Assembly: GCF_020386615.1 (NCBI RefSeq) | Contig: NZ_CP077769.1 | Coordinates: 2,480,001 to 2,544,000, forward strand | DNA from: Chitinophaga pendula | GTDB taxonomy: Bacteria > Bacteroidota > Bacteroidia > Chitinophagales > Chitinophagaceae | Direction: 5' to 3' | Length of the DNA: 64,000 nucleotides | In this document: piece after piece, positions 41,501 through 56,500 of the stretch | How positions within the stretch are numbered: the stretch's first letter is position 1 | How the letters are laid out: the number at the start of each line of letters is the position of its first letter | Translations under genes and position numbers: made by a program | The notes under the pieces: model-generated | Seen by the model: the letters and a program-made list of their open reading frames with translations, nothing else | Databases searched by the model: none | Told to the model about the DNA's origin: nothing

Positions 41501-44500
41501 ACCGTTCAATATGCAGACTATGCTATCTGGCAGCGTGATTATCTAAACGATACGCTATTGAATAAGAAACTGGCTTATTGGCAGCATTTGCTGACGGATA
41601 CAACGGTCTTGCAGTTACCACATGATTATACAAGGCCGCTGCATCCCGGTACCAAGGGTGCTATGTATCAGTTACGTTTAGACCGGACAATGACGGAGCG
41701 TCTTTATCAATTGTCCCGGGAGCAGGAATGTACGTTGTTTATGACTTTGCTGGCTGCCTTTAAGGTATTGCTTTACCGTTATAGCGGGCAGACAGACGTT
41801 TGTGTGGGAAGTGCGGTGGCTGGCAGGGCACAACAGGAAGTAGAGGGGCTGATCGGATTTTTCGTCAATACGCTGGCCCTGAGAAGTGATCTGAGCGGTG
41901 CGCCATTGTTTACCGAATTATTGCAGCGTGTAAGAAAAACGACACTGGCTGCGTATGAGCATCAGGAGGTACCATTTGAAAAAGTAGTGGATACGGTTGT
42001 GACAGAAAGACAACTTAATCTACATCCGGTCTTCCAGGTCATGTTCATGTTACAGAACACACCACCTGAACCTGTCATTCGTCTGGGAGCCGCTTTGCTA
42101 ACGCAGGAAGATATTGCTCATGCCACTACACTATTTGACCTGAGTGTCTCTGTAAATGAAGATAGTGAGGGACTGGCCATCTATGTGGAATATAGTGTGG
42201 ATCTTTTCAAAGAAAGTACGATAGCTGGCATGATGTCACATTATGCGCAACTGCTGGAATCGATCCTTTTGGATACGAAAACCCCTATCGACCGCCTGGC
42301 GATGCTGAATAAAGATGAAACTGCATCCCTGCTGTCGGCCAGTACTTCGCGTCGTGCAGATTACGGCGGGCAATTGTTTCCGGGAGTCTTTGAACGCGTG
42401 GCGGTTAAGCGTGCCAGTGCTGCAGCTGTTGTATTTAATGATACTACGCTGTCGTATGCGCAGTTAGAGCAGCGTGCTAATCAGCTGGCTCATTATCTGG
42501 TGGGTAAAGGTGTGGTAGGGGAGGAGCTGGTGGCTATCTGCCTGGATCGTTCGGAGCGAATGCTGATCGCTTTGTTGGGGGTGCTGAAAGCGGGGGCGGC
42601 CTTTGTACCGATCGACCCTGCTTATCCGTCTGACCGGAAGGCGTATATGCTTTCAGATTCGGGTTGCCGATACCTGATCGGAGAGTCGGACAGTGTATCA
42701 GGTCTGGAAATACCTGGTAGTGTGTCTGTACTGATCTTGTTGGATCAGGATACGTCAGCTATTGCAGCTGGTCCTGTTGTTCCTACCGGTGTATCGATTA
42801 GCGTGGAGCAGCTGGCTTATGTTATTTATACGTCTGGTTCTACAGGTCAGCCTAAAGGGGTGATGATCCCGCATGGATCGTTATCGAACTTTTTACATTC
42901 GATGTGTGATATACTTGGTACGGATGAAAGTTGCCGTTTGTTGGCGGTAACGACATTCTGTTTTGATATTGCGTACCTGGAATTTTTCCTGCCCTTGTTA
43001 AGCGGGGGTACGGTGTTGGTGTCGAGTCGCTCGGGCGCCTCGGATGCTTACCTGTTAATGGATCAGTTGTCTCAATACCGGCCAACGCATATGCAGGCAA
43101 CACCAGCGACATGGCATATGTTGCAGGAGAGTGGTTGGGAGCGGCCTTTGTGGCTGGAGGTGCTGGTAGGGGGCGAGGCCTTACCCTGGATTCTGAAGGA
43201 GCAGCTGACGGCCGGCGGCGGTTGTATATGGAACGTCTATGGTCCGACGGAGGCTACGATCTGGGCCAGTATTAAGGCGCTGTATCATGGAGATGCGGTG
43301 ACGATCGGTCAGGGATTGCACAATACGCCGCTCTATATACTGGACGAGGCAGGAGGTTTATGTCCGCCGGGAGTGATCGGAGAGATCTGTATAGGAGGTC
43401 CGCAGGTGGGTCGTGGTTACTTGTACCGGGAGGATTTAAGTGCCGGTCGATTTGTATCAGACCCCTTTTTAAGCGGCGGTCGTCTGTACCGTACGGGGGA
43501 TTTGGGTCGATTGCATTCAACAGGAGATATCCAGTGTCTGGGTCGTAAAGACGAGCAGGTGAAGATACGCGGATACCGGATAGAGCTTGGAGAGATTGAA
43601 AATGTCTTGCAGCGATGTCCTTTTGTGAATGAGGCTGCAGTGATTATCCCTGCGACACAAGGAGGACTTAACGACAGATTGGTAGGTTACTATGTACCTG
43701 CGATGTCCTATGTCGCAGAGAAAGCACCTGCCTTATATGAACAGCAGACAGCTAGCTGGAGGGATATTTACGATGAAGAATATATCGCTTCTGTGGCAGG
43801 TGACAATATTGATGCTGAGTTTAATATTTCTATCTGGAATGACAGCTTTACAGGAGAAGCTATTCCGGAAGCGGACATGCGCGAATGGGTGCACGATGCG
43901 GCGCATACAATTTTGTCTTTATCGCCCGATAAGGTACTTGAAATAGGTTGCGGTACGGGTTTGATCTACTATCAACTCGCGCCCTATATCAGCCATTATA
44001 CCGGAACTGATCTGGCTGCCAGTTCGATCAAACAGATACAGGCATATATTGCCGGAGAGCCACAGCGCTTCCCTGCAACAACGCTATTGGTAGGGCCTGC
44101 ACATGAGGTAAGGAATATCGCGATTCCGGATGTTGATGTGATCGTTCTGAATTCTGTGATACAGTATTTTCCCGGAGAGGCTTACCTGACAGATGTTATC
44201 AGACAAAGTGCAGATCAGCTGAAGGGAACGGGACATATTGTGATTGGTGATGTAAGGGACCTGCGGCTGTTGTCATTGTTCCACCTGCGATTACAGTTGG
44301 TGCAGGCAGGAGATAAAACGGACATGAGGGAGTTGGAATGGAGAGCGGATCAGGCAGTAATGGTAGAGGAAGAACTTTGTGTTGCGCCCGGTTATTTCTA
44401 TACACTGATGAAGAATATACCTGCTATCAGTGCTATATCCATCAACTGGAAGAATGTAAGTAGTGTTAATGAAATGTCGCTATACCGGTATACGGTTGTT

Positions 44501-47500
44501 ATCAGTGTAGGGAAGCAGCCAGCTGCTTTTGCACCGGCCTGGTCGAACTGGTCTGCATTACAAGACCCGGAAACGATATTGGAGCAACAGCTACTGTCAG
44601 GAATGCCGGTGATTGCATTTAGTCATGTACCTAATCCCAGGCTTACTTATGAGCGGGCTTTACAGGAAGGAATGAGCCAGCCTGCTATTCTTCATGCGGG
44701 GCCTTTGAGAGCGTACATTAAGGGGCGTACCGGCCATACGGACCGGCTGCTGGCTTTGCTGGCATTAGCTAGCTCCAAAGGCTATCATTGCAGGCAGATA
44801 GTGGCAGCAGATCCACTGAGTATACATCTGTTGCTAAGTCTGGTTCCTATTGAAGGAGCGGTGAGTTTACCGGAGGATATTGTTCCGGAGGCTGTGACCA
44901 CCAATATCCCGTTGTTTGCAGATATCAGTACTTTATTGCACCAGGAGCTGAAGGAATATTTACGTGCGCAGTTACCGCACTATATGATACCTGCAGAGCT
45001 CCATGCGCTACAGCAGTTACCTAAAACGCATAATGGGAAGAAGGACCGTAAGTTTTTATCGCTGCATACTATTACAAAAGGCAGCCAGGGGGGCATCTAT
45101 CAAGCCCCTGAAAATGCACTTGAGCAGCAGATCGCGGATATATGGCAACGCTTACTCGGCATAGCGCGGGTTGGGATAACTGATCATTTCTTCGAAATGG
45201 GAGGGCATTCCCTGCTGGCTACCCGTGCTGTTGCTGCTATACGCAGTGTCGTTGTAACAGGGATAACGGTACGGGACATATTCAACTACCCGACTATCCG
45301 TGAGCTGGCAGCTCATATGGCAGGCAAAAAGACGTTGAACCTGCTGCCTCCGGTGACAGCCGAGATCAGACCATTAAGAGTGCCTTTATCTTACAGTCAG
45401 GAACGTATATGGTTTATTGACCGGTTGGAAGGGAGCGTAGCTTATCATATGCCTGCCGTGTTAACACTTAGGGGAAAGGTGAATATCACTCGGCTAGCAG
45501 TGGCTTTCCGCGAAGTATTGGTACGTCATGAAATACTGCGCTCTGTGATAAAGGAATCGGCGGGCATTCCTTATCAGCAGATAACAGATATCGGTGATTG
45601 GGCATTGGATGTGATCTGCGATGACAATTTGCAGGACGATGCAATGTTACAGGCCCGTATTGCTTCTTTGATCGCAGATCCTTTTGACCTGTCTGCAGAC
45701 ATGATGTTGCGTGCACATCTGCTGGTACGCGATACGGATAACTATGTCCTTGTAATTGTTATACACCACATTGCTGCCGATGCATGGTCTGCCGATATTT
45801 TTGTCCGTGAGTTGTTGGCGTTGTATATGCAGGAAGAAGGAGGTAAACAAAACATACTACCACCGGTGATGCTGCAATATGCGGACTACGCCATTTGGCA
45901 GCGCAGGCATCTGGTGGGAGATTTCCTGGAAAAACAGGTAAAATACTGGCAGTCCCGACTGGCGAATGTCACACCATTGCTACTCCCTACTGATTTTGAA
46001 CGTCCGGTAATACAGGATAGCAGGGGTGCTGCTATCAGCACTTTTATTGATCAAACGCTGGTGACAGCATTGCAGGCATTGTCCAATGAAAATGGCAGTA
46101 CACTGTTCATGACCTTGCTGGCCACCTTCAATATATTATTACAGCGTTATAGCGGGCAGGATGATATTTGCGTGGGTACGTCTATTGCGGGACGCGGTGC
46201 AGAAGAACTGGAAACGATGATTGGAGCCTTCATCAACACATTGGCATTGCGTACTGACCTGACAGGTGATCCTTCATTCATTACCTTGTTGCAACGTGTG
46301 AAGCATACTACATTGGATGCTTATGAGCAGCAGGATGCACCATTTGAGAAGGTGGTGGAAGCGGTGATCAAAGACAGGGATCTGGGGCGGCATCCATTGT
46401 TCCAGGTGCTATTCGAACTGCAAAATACGCCTGATATATCTGTGACGACACCCGCGGGATTAAGCATCCAACCGGAAGGTATACCGCAGGGTACTACACA
46501 GTTTGATCTGGCGGTATCCATACAACCATCTGCGGGCGGTCTCTATATTAATACTACGTATAGTACTTCCCTGTACAGAGAAGAGACCATACAGCGTATG
46601 ATGCATCATTTCCGGCAGTTACTGCTGGCGGTGGTAGAAACGCCTATGCAATCTATAAGCACATTTACACTGTTAACCGAGGAGGAAAGAGCGACTTTAC
46701 TCTATAGCTTCAACGATACGGCCCGTACATATCCTGAAGAACAATCAGTTTGCAGTCTGCTGGAACAGCAGGTGATACAATCTCCTTCGGCAATGGCTAT
46801 TGTGTGTGGTGATGAGACGATCACCTATGGTGAATTATGGAGGCGTGTAAGCCAATTTGCTGCTTATTTATACAGGGCCGGCGTACAACGGGAGACGTTG
46901 GTGCCGCTCTACCTGGAACGGTCTATAGATATGATGGTCGCGATACTGGCCGTATGGAAAGCCGGCGGTGCATATGTTCCGGTAGATACTGCGGCCCCTT
47001 CTGATCGGGTGGCGTATATCATTGCTGAATGTGAGGCCGGCGTAGTGATCACTGTTGAAACACTGAGAGAACGGGTTGTCACTCTTGTATCTACAGTCAT
47101 CACTATGGAAGACAGCTATAGTACTGCCAGCGATCTTGCTTCGGTGGAATTACCTGCGACGGAGGGGACGCAGCTGGCGTATATGATCTATACATCTGGC
47201 TCTACGGGTGTGCCTAAAGGCGTGCTGGTAGAACATCAGGGTATGCTGAACCATCTTTTCGCCAAGATAAACGACTTATCTGTCACTGCTGCCTCTATAG
47301 TCGGATTCAATGCCTCTTATACCTTTGATATCTCTGTATGGCAGATGTTTGCTGCCATTATATGCGGAGGACAAACGGTCATCTATAGAGAGGAATTAAT
47401 ATACGATCCGGCCTCCTTCCTTGAGGAGACGGAGCGGAGGGCAGTGACGATCCTGGAAGTAGTGCCCTCCTATCTATCGGCGATATTTCAAACTACCTCG

Positions 47501-50500
47501 CAGGTAGCTTTACAGCAGCTGCAATACCTGCTTGTAACAGGGGAAACGGTGCGGCGCTCTTTGCTGGTGCAATGGTTCCGTCACGACAAGTGGTCCCGCA
47601 TCCCGGTGGTGAATGCTTATGGACCTACGGAGGCTTCGGACGATATTACGCACCACTTTATGTATGAGGCGCCCGTTGTGGATAATGTTCCGTTAGGCAA
47701 GCCGATCCAGAACCTGCGTATTTACGTTGTTGACAATATGATGGCATTGTGTCCTGTCGGTGTGGTGGGTGAAATATGTGTATCAGGTGTGGGTGTTGGA
47801 AGGGGATATTTCAAGCGTCCTGAGTTGACGGCGCAGAAATTTGTTCCGGATCCATTCTTCCACAGTGCACGTATGTACCGGACCGGTGACTTGGGGAGAT
47901 GGCTGCCAGATGGCACAGTGGAGCATCTGGGTCGTATGGACAACCAGGTGAAAGTTCGTGGTTACCGGATAGAACTTGGAGAAATAGAACGTGTGATGAC
48001 ACAATATGAGGCTGTGCGGGCATGTGTGGTATTGGTTAAACACGATGTACAGTTATTGCCTTACCTGGTAGGCTATGTAGAAGCTGATGGAGTATTGGAT
48101 AAAGCAGCCATGGCTGCGTTCCTGGAGACAAAATTGCCTGCGTACATGATACCCGGTGTATTCATGGGTCTGCAGGAGCTGCCACTTACCGCCAATGGTA
48201 AGATAGACCGTAAGGCATTGGCAGCCTTACCAGTGGAGGAAAGTGTATTGCAGCATGTCTATGTCGCACCCCGGAATCAGACGGAAGTGTTGCTAGCGGA
48301 TAGCTGGCAGGAATTGCTGGGTGTAAAACAAGTCGGGGTATATGATCACTTTTTTGAGTTAGGTGGTCATTCACTGATGGCAACGAGGTTAATAGCTGCA
48401 GTTAGGAATGTATTACAGGTTGAGTTATCGGTGAAGGCGATCTTCCAATATCCCCGCTTGGCGGAATTGGCGACTTATCTACAGACGATGGCTGCACCTG
48501 CGCTACCACCGATCAGTACTTTTGAAAGACCGTCGAAGTTACCGTTGTCATATAGCCAGGAGCGGCTCTGGTTCATAGATCAGCTGGAAGGTAGTGTGCA
48601 ATATCATTTGCCGGCGGTTGTCCGGCTGACCGGAGTGCTGGACTATGCTGCACTGACTATTGCACTTAAGACCATTATAACCCGGCATGAGGTATTACGT
48701 ACTGTGATTGTCATGGGACAGGAAGGCGCCTACCAGGAGGTGCTGTCGCCAGACAACTGGGAGCTGTTGATCAGAGAAGGAAACGACGCTGATGAGCATT
48801 ACATACAGGATGTGATAGCGGCACCCTTCGTGCTTGCTACAGATTATATGCTGCGTGCTCATCTGATCCAAAAAGAAGCGACCCTGCACGAACTGGTGAT
48901 CGTGCTGCATCATATTGCTGCGGACGGATGGTCTACCGGAATATTTATCCGGGAGGTAATTGCCTTATATGAGGCCGCTGTCCTTGGACTGCAGCCAACA
49001 TTACCGATACTGTCTATACAGTATGCTGACTATGCTTTGTGGCAGCGTACGCAGCTGGCTGCCAGCGTATTTGAGCAGCAACTACGCTATTGGGAGCAAC
49101 AGCTTAGGGGTGTACTTCCCCTGAACCTTCCTCTTGATTATCCACGTCCGGCTGTGCTACAAGCTGATGGTGCATTGATAGAAGGACAATTAGATCTTGC
49201 GTTGACAAATGCCTTGCGTTCGTTGGCGCAGCGGGAAGGAGTTACACTATATATGCTACTGCTGGCAGCATTCCAGACGTTGCTGCACCGGTACAGCGGG
49301 CAGGAAGATATCGTAGTAGGTACACCGGTTGCAGGCAGATGGTCGAAGGAAACAGAGCCACTGATAGGGTTCTTTAACAATACGATCACCATGCGGAACC
49401 GTATTGATGGCTATCAGTCATTCCATACAACACTACAACAGGTAAAACATAATACGCTGGAAGCTTATGCTCACCAGGATGTGCCATTTGAAAAGGTAGT
49501 AGAGGCGGTAGCAAAAGAAAGGGACCTTAGTAGATCGCCTATTTTCCAGGTGATGTTCGTACTGCAGAATGTGCCTGCTGTACCGTTATCCCAAATGGGC
49601 GACGTACGGCTGGAACAGTTACCATGGCAGCAGGATAAAGCTCAATTTGAGTTGACATTGGCAATGGAGGAAAACGAGCGGGGATTATATGCCGGTATTT
49701 CTTATCGTACCGATTTGTTCCGGTCGGATACTATCCATCGTATGTTAGGGCACTTGCAGCAATTGCTGCAAGAGGTGGTGGAAAGACCGGCGGATACTGT
49801 AGGGCAAATCAATATACTAACGGCAGATGAAAAGCAGGTGTTGTCAGCTTTCAAAGGAGCCGAGGTTGTTTACCCATACGATACGATAGTTGCACTCGTG
49901 CAGGCACAGATAGCGAAAACGCCTGCTGCTATCGCCGTACAGTTTGAAGAAACAGTACTTACCTATGCAACACTGGATGAACGCAGTAACCAGCTGGCTC
50001 ACTACCTGATAGCTAAAGGAGTAGGGGCAGAAGTGCTGGTGCCGGTATGTTTATACCGGTCCCTGGATATGATCATTGCGTTGCTGGGTATACTAAAAGC
50101 TGGCGGGGCTTACGTACCGATCGATCCGGAATACCCTGCAGCACGCATCCGTTATATCCTGGAAGATGTGAATGCAGGCATGATGCTTTCTCATAGTGGG
50201 ATTGTTCCGTCACTTGATACTGAGCTGGGTATTGATATACATTGCATGGATGAGCTAAGCTTCGCTTTATCCTCTTATAGTACTGTTTTACCTTCTGTTG
50301 AGATCAGCAGTACGCAGGCCGCGTATGTCATTTATACTTCGGGTTCGACCGGGCAGCCTAAAGGGGTAGTGAATGAGCATGGAGGTATTGTGAACCGGCT
50401 GCAATGGCTGCAGAATTACAAGCCTATCGGAGCGGGAGATGCTGTATTGCAAAAGACGACTTTCTGTTTTGATGTTTCCATATGGGAGCTCTTCTGGCCT

Positions 50501-53500
50501 TTGTTATCAGGTGCCCGGCTGGTATTTGCTTTACCGTCAGGACAGAAGGACGCTGATTATTTGAAGCATACCGTTGACAGGTATGGCATAACAGTGATAC
50601 ATTTTGTGCCCTCTATGCTGCCCGTGTTCCTGGATACGCTGGTACGCGGGGAGTGTGCGGGGTTAAAGTATGTATGCTGCAGCGGGGAGGCATTGTTGCC
50701 TCGTCATGTGAAGGCGTGCCGGCAGCAGTTGCCACAAGTGGAGATGTTAAACCTGTACGGACCAACGGAGGCGGCGATTGAAGTAAGCTACTGGCAGGCA
50801 CCTAATGATATTACGAACTTGGATGTAGTACCGATAGGGAAGCCGGTGGCGAATACGTATCTCCGGATCTTGGACCAATACGGTCAACAACAGCCCATTG
50901 GTGTGCCAGGGGAACTACATATAGGAGGTATACAAGTGGCCAGAGCGTACTTCTGTCGTCCGGCACTAACCGACGCGCGGTTTATATCAGATCCGCAAGG
51001 ACATAGCGGGCAGCGGTTGTATAAAACGGGGGATGTATGTCGCTGGGATGCTAATGGTGAAGTGATCTATATGGGCAGGATAGATAACCAGGTAAAGATC
51101 CGGGGTTACCGGATCGAACTGGACGAAATTTCTACGGTTTTGCAACATTGTCCGCAAGTGAAGGAGGCTATCGTGGTTACTTTCACCGGGCCTGATGGGA
51201 ACCAGGGGTTACTTGCCTATGTGGTGCCTGAAGGGATATATGATAATGCTGCGATTACAGGTTACCTGAAGGAACGATTACCTGCTTATATGTTGCCGGT
51301 ACAATGGATGGTACTGGAAGCGCTGCCATTACTGGCTAATGGTAAGATCAATAAACAGGCATTACCTGTGCCGCAGACCAGTCAGTCAGGCAGGCAGGTA
51401 TATGTTGCTCCAAGAAATACAACAGAGCGATTGATCGCTGATATATGGACAAATTTGCTGGGAACTACGCCCGGTATTTACGAAGACTTCTTTGAATCGG
51501 GAGGACATTCTCTGCTGGCAATGCGGTTGGTGGCTTTGTTGCGGCAAGCCTTACAACGAGAGATACCGGTCAGGGTTATATTTGCGCATCCTACTATTCA
51601 TGCGTTGGCAAGGTATATTACTACGGATGAACATCAGGGTCTATTACCTTCTATAGCCGCGTCCGTAAGGCCGGCCTATGTTCCCTTGTCATACAGCCAG
51701 GAACGTCTCTGGTTTATTGATCAGCTGGAAGGAAGTGTACAATACCATATTCCTTCTGTATTACGGTTGAAGGGAGTGTTACGGATCGATTTACTGGAGG
51801 CTGCTTTCCGGTATGTTGTGGACCGGCATGAAGTGTTACGAACCCGGTTGATCAATACTGATGGACATGTACGGCAGGAAGTAGCAGCACCTGGTAGCTG
51901 GCAATTATCTGTTCAGGCCGCTGATACACAGGCACCTTATGAAGAACAGATCCGGCAGGTGCTGGAGTCGCCTTTTAATCTTTCCGAGGATCCTATGCTG
52001 CGGGCACAATTGATGGTGTTGCAACCGGAGGAGCATATACTGATCGTATGTATACACCATATCGCAGCGGATGCCTGGTCAGCAGGTATTATTGTACGCG
52101 AGCTACTGGCGTATTATGATGCCGGTGTGAAAGGATCAGCATTTTCATTGCCGTTATTACCGGTACAATATGCCGATTATGCGATCTGGCAGCGTACATA
52201 TTTGACCGGTGACAGAATGTTGGCCCAACTCTCTTACTGGGAGCATCAATTAATGGATACTGCTATTTTGCAGCTGCCATTATCCTGGCCGAGGGGGGCA
52301 GGTATGCAAAGACCTGGTGCTATCATGCGCTTCGATCTTGATCCATCCTTATCCTCGTCTGTTCAGGCATTATGCCACCGGGAAGGAGTGACCCGGTTCG
52401 TGCTGCTGTTATCGGTTTTCAAAGTATTGTTATACCGTTATACCGGTCAGACAGATATCTGTGTAGGTAGTACCATTGCGGGTCGTATGCAGCCCGAAGT
52501 GGCATCTCTTGTCGGATTCTTTGCCAATACGTTGGCTTTACGTACGGACTTGAGTGGTGGTCCATCATTTTCGCTGTTGCTGGCGCAAGTTAAACGTATG
52601 TTACTGGATGCCTATGATCATCAGGACGCTCCTTTTGAGAAGATCGTAGAGCTTACCGTCCGCGAAAGAAATACTGCAACGAGTCCACTGTTCCAGGTCA
52701 TGTTTGAGTTGCAACAGGTCGAAGATCTGCCGGTATATACTTCAGAAATACTGGACGTAATGCAGGAAGAGATCACCAGTCTCACAGCCAAATTTGACCT
52801 GACACTTTTCCTGGAGGAAAGTAGTGACAGTACTTATACGGGTAGTATAGAATATAGAAGTGATTTATTCAGTACCTCGTTTATAGCCGGTATGATACGG
52901 CATTTCAAACAATTATTATATGCTGTGACAGCAGCGCCTGCTACGTCAATAGATGAGCTGACTATGTTAGATGCAGGAGAGGCGGATCATTTACTGCACA
53001 GTATCAGTACCAGCGATGTACATGTCTCTGCAGCGCAGGATACGTTCCTTACTTTGTTCGGCCGGGCGGCCATGCAATTTCCGGATCGATATGCAGTTGT
53101 GGCATCCGATGGAATATTAAGCTACCGAGAGCTGGACGAGCGTTCGAATCAATTGGCGAAGTATCTCCTGACGCTTGGTGTAAGGTCGGGTATGCTGATA
53201 CCCGTATGTATGGAGCAAGGGGTATCCCTGCCGATGGTATTATTGGGAATACTGAAAGCAGGAGCGGCCTACGTACCTGTCGATCCGGATTACCCGGCTG
53301 CCAGGATAGCGTTTATCCTGGAGGATATTTCATCTCCATTATTACTGGCAAGTGAAGAGGCGGCATCCATCATCCCCTCGTCCCCGGATCGAAAGGTAAT
53401 TGTACCTGATCAGCATATTGCTTTACTGGAGCTTTTGCCGGTTACTTCACCTGTCATTGAGATATCTGCAGAACAGCCTGCTTATGTTATCTATACGTCG

Positions 53501-56500
53501 GGTAGTACAGGGCAGCCTAAAGGAGTGATGGTCTCTCATTACAGCCTGCTGAATTACCTGGACAACGGGCAGACGAGGTATCTGAATGATGATGAACATC
53601 CTGCAGGCAGCTTTGCACATCTTTCTTATACTTTTGATGCATCTATCACTGCATTGTTTATGCCGCTGCTGAAAGGGAAGTATGTGGTATTCGGCAGCTA
53701 TCAGGGTACCAGTGTATTTGAAGACCCGCTTTTTATCGCTCATGCACCTTATGACTTCATCAAACTGACGCCGGCGCATTTGCCATTACTGGCATTGGCG
53801 ATGGCGCGTAATGAAAATATACCATTCACGCAGCGGCTGGTATGCGGAGGAGAGGCGCTTGAATGGCAGCACCTGCAGTACTGGACCACTTATCATCTTG
53901 ATGTGGAAGTGATCAATGAATATGGTCCTACAGAAGCGACTGTTGGCTGTAGCACCTTTGTGTTTAATACATTGGATACGGCTGCAGGCAGCAGGGATCA
54001 TATCCCGATCGGGCGTGCTATAGATAATGTACAGTTGTATGTATTGGACCGGCAGCTACAGCTTTTGCCGGAAGGTGTTTATGGCGAGCTATGTATAGGC
54101 GGGGCCGGGTTGGCAACCGGATATTGGCAACGGCCCGACCTTACAGCAGATAAGTTCGTTCAAATTAGTGTAGGAGACGACCTGTTATCTGTGTATCGTA
54201 CTGGTGATGTGGTACGCTGGTTGCCAGACGGAATATTAGAATACCGCGGACGTGCGGATGACCAGGTTAAGATCAGAGGCTACCGGGTGGAACCTGGCGA
54301 GATAGAAGGGGTGTTGTCCCGTATGATAGGTGTGACACAGTCGGTAGTAATAACACATGCCGACAGTATCGGATACCAGCAATTGAGTGCATATATTACT
54401 ACTGATGCTACGCTGGCCAAACAGGATGTCAATGCCTATCTGAAAGAGCATCTGCCAGCGCATCTGGTTCCTGGAAGGTTATATATTGTAGCTGCTTTCC
54501 CCCTTACTTCCCATGGCAAGATCGATAAGCCGGCATTGCTGGCAATGACCGACGAGGTGTCGGAAGGTAGTGTGTCTGCCGCCCCCAGAGATTACACTGA
54601 GCAGGTATTGACGGATATCTGGAAAGATCTCCTGGAGGAAGACGAGATCGGTATTCACGATAATTTCTTTGAACGCGGGGGGCACTCCTTGCTGGTGATC
54701 CGATTGTTATCTATCATAAGAAAAGAGCTGGATGTTGAGTTACAGATCGGGGATGTATTTGATCATCCCACCATCGCTTTACTATCGCAACAGTTGCGTA
54801 TCAGCCATGCTGGTATGATATTACCGGATATAGTATCCCAGGAGCGTCCTGCATTCATTCCCTTGTCCTATAGCCAGGAAAGACTTTGGTTTATCGATCA
54901 GCTCTCCGGTAGTACACAATATCATATTCCCGCGGTATTGAAGCTGGAAGGTGACGTAGCCGTTGCGGCATTGCAAGCGGCATTGTCAGGTATGATCGAA
55001 CAGCATGAGATATTGCGGACCGTGATCAAGGTGAAAGATGGTATTCCTTACCAGGAAGTGATGCCGGCAAATAAATGGGCTCTTGATATCAGAGAACTGG
55101 CATTTGATAGTGAGGAACAGCTGCAGCTGGAATTAGCGGCGCTGGTGTCTGTTCCTTTTGATCTTGCTGTTGATTACATGTTGCGGGCAACACTGCTTTC
55201 ATGTGGAGAGGAGACTAACATTTTGGTGATCGTATTGCATCATATTGCCTCTGATGGTTGGTCTGCCGATATTATTGTAAGAACGTTGATAGCGCTTTAT
55301 ACCGCCAGTATATTACAAGAGACTACGATATTGACAGCGCCTGCTATTCAGTATGCGGACTATGCGATCTGGCAACGTAATTATTTGACAGGTAAGTTAC
55401 TGGATGATCAGTTAGCTTACTGGCGTCATCAACTGAAAGATATCGCCGCTATAGAGTTGCCATTTGATTATGCGCGCCCGGTGGTACAGGATAATACCGG
55501 GAAGGAACTGGTATTCCAAATCGATAAGGCCGTCTATGAGCAGCTGAAAGCACTTAGTGTGCAGCATGGCGTAACACTCTATATGCTGTTGCTCGCGGCG
55601 TTCAAGGTATTGTTATATCGTTATAGCGGACAGGTGGATATAAGCGTAGGTACACCGGTAGCCGGACGGTCGCGTAAAGAAGTGGAGCCGTTGATCGGTT
55701 TTTTCCTGAATACGATTGTGTTGCGGACCTCCCTTCGTGGTGAAACGAATTTCACCGACTACCTGCAGCAGGTTAGACAGATTACGTTGGATGCCTATAA
55801 ATACCAGGAGGTACCTTTTGAAAAGGTAGTGGATGCCGTAGTGTCGACCCGGGATCTCAGCAGGAGTCCCTTATTCCAGGTGATGTTCCAGTTGCAGCAT
55901 CATGCGGCTGCTCCTGAAATAGTACCTTCTTTCAACTGGCAGCAACTGAATATCGGGCAATCCACTGCGCAATTTGATCTTACGCTAAATATGGATGAGT
56001 ATACAGACGGTCTTTCCGGTAGTTTCACCTATGCTACCAGCCTTTTTGCCGCGGAGACTATCAGCTATATGATCGATCACTATAAACAGTTGTTGCTTTC
56101 CATCGTTGTTGATGCTGCACAGCCGATAGCAGCGTTATCTATCCTGGATAGGGCAGATAGCAATAGGTTATTGTCGGCCAGTACTTCGCGTCGTGCAGAT
56201 TACGGCGGGCAATTGTTTCCGGGAGTCTTTGAACGCGTGGCGGTTAGGCGTGCCAGTGCTGCAGCTGTTGTATTTAATGATACTACGCTGTCGTATGCGC
56301 AGTTAGAGCAGCGTGCTAATCAGCTGGCTCATTATCTGGTGGGTAAAGGTGTGGTAGGGGAGGAGCTGGTGGCTATCTGCCTGGATCGTTCGGAGCGAAT
56401 GCTGATCGCTTTGTTGGGGGTGCTGAAAGCGGGGGCGGCCTTTGTACCGATCGACCCTGCTTATCCGTCTGACCGGAAGGCGTATATGCTTTCAGATTCG

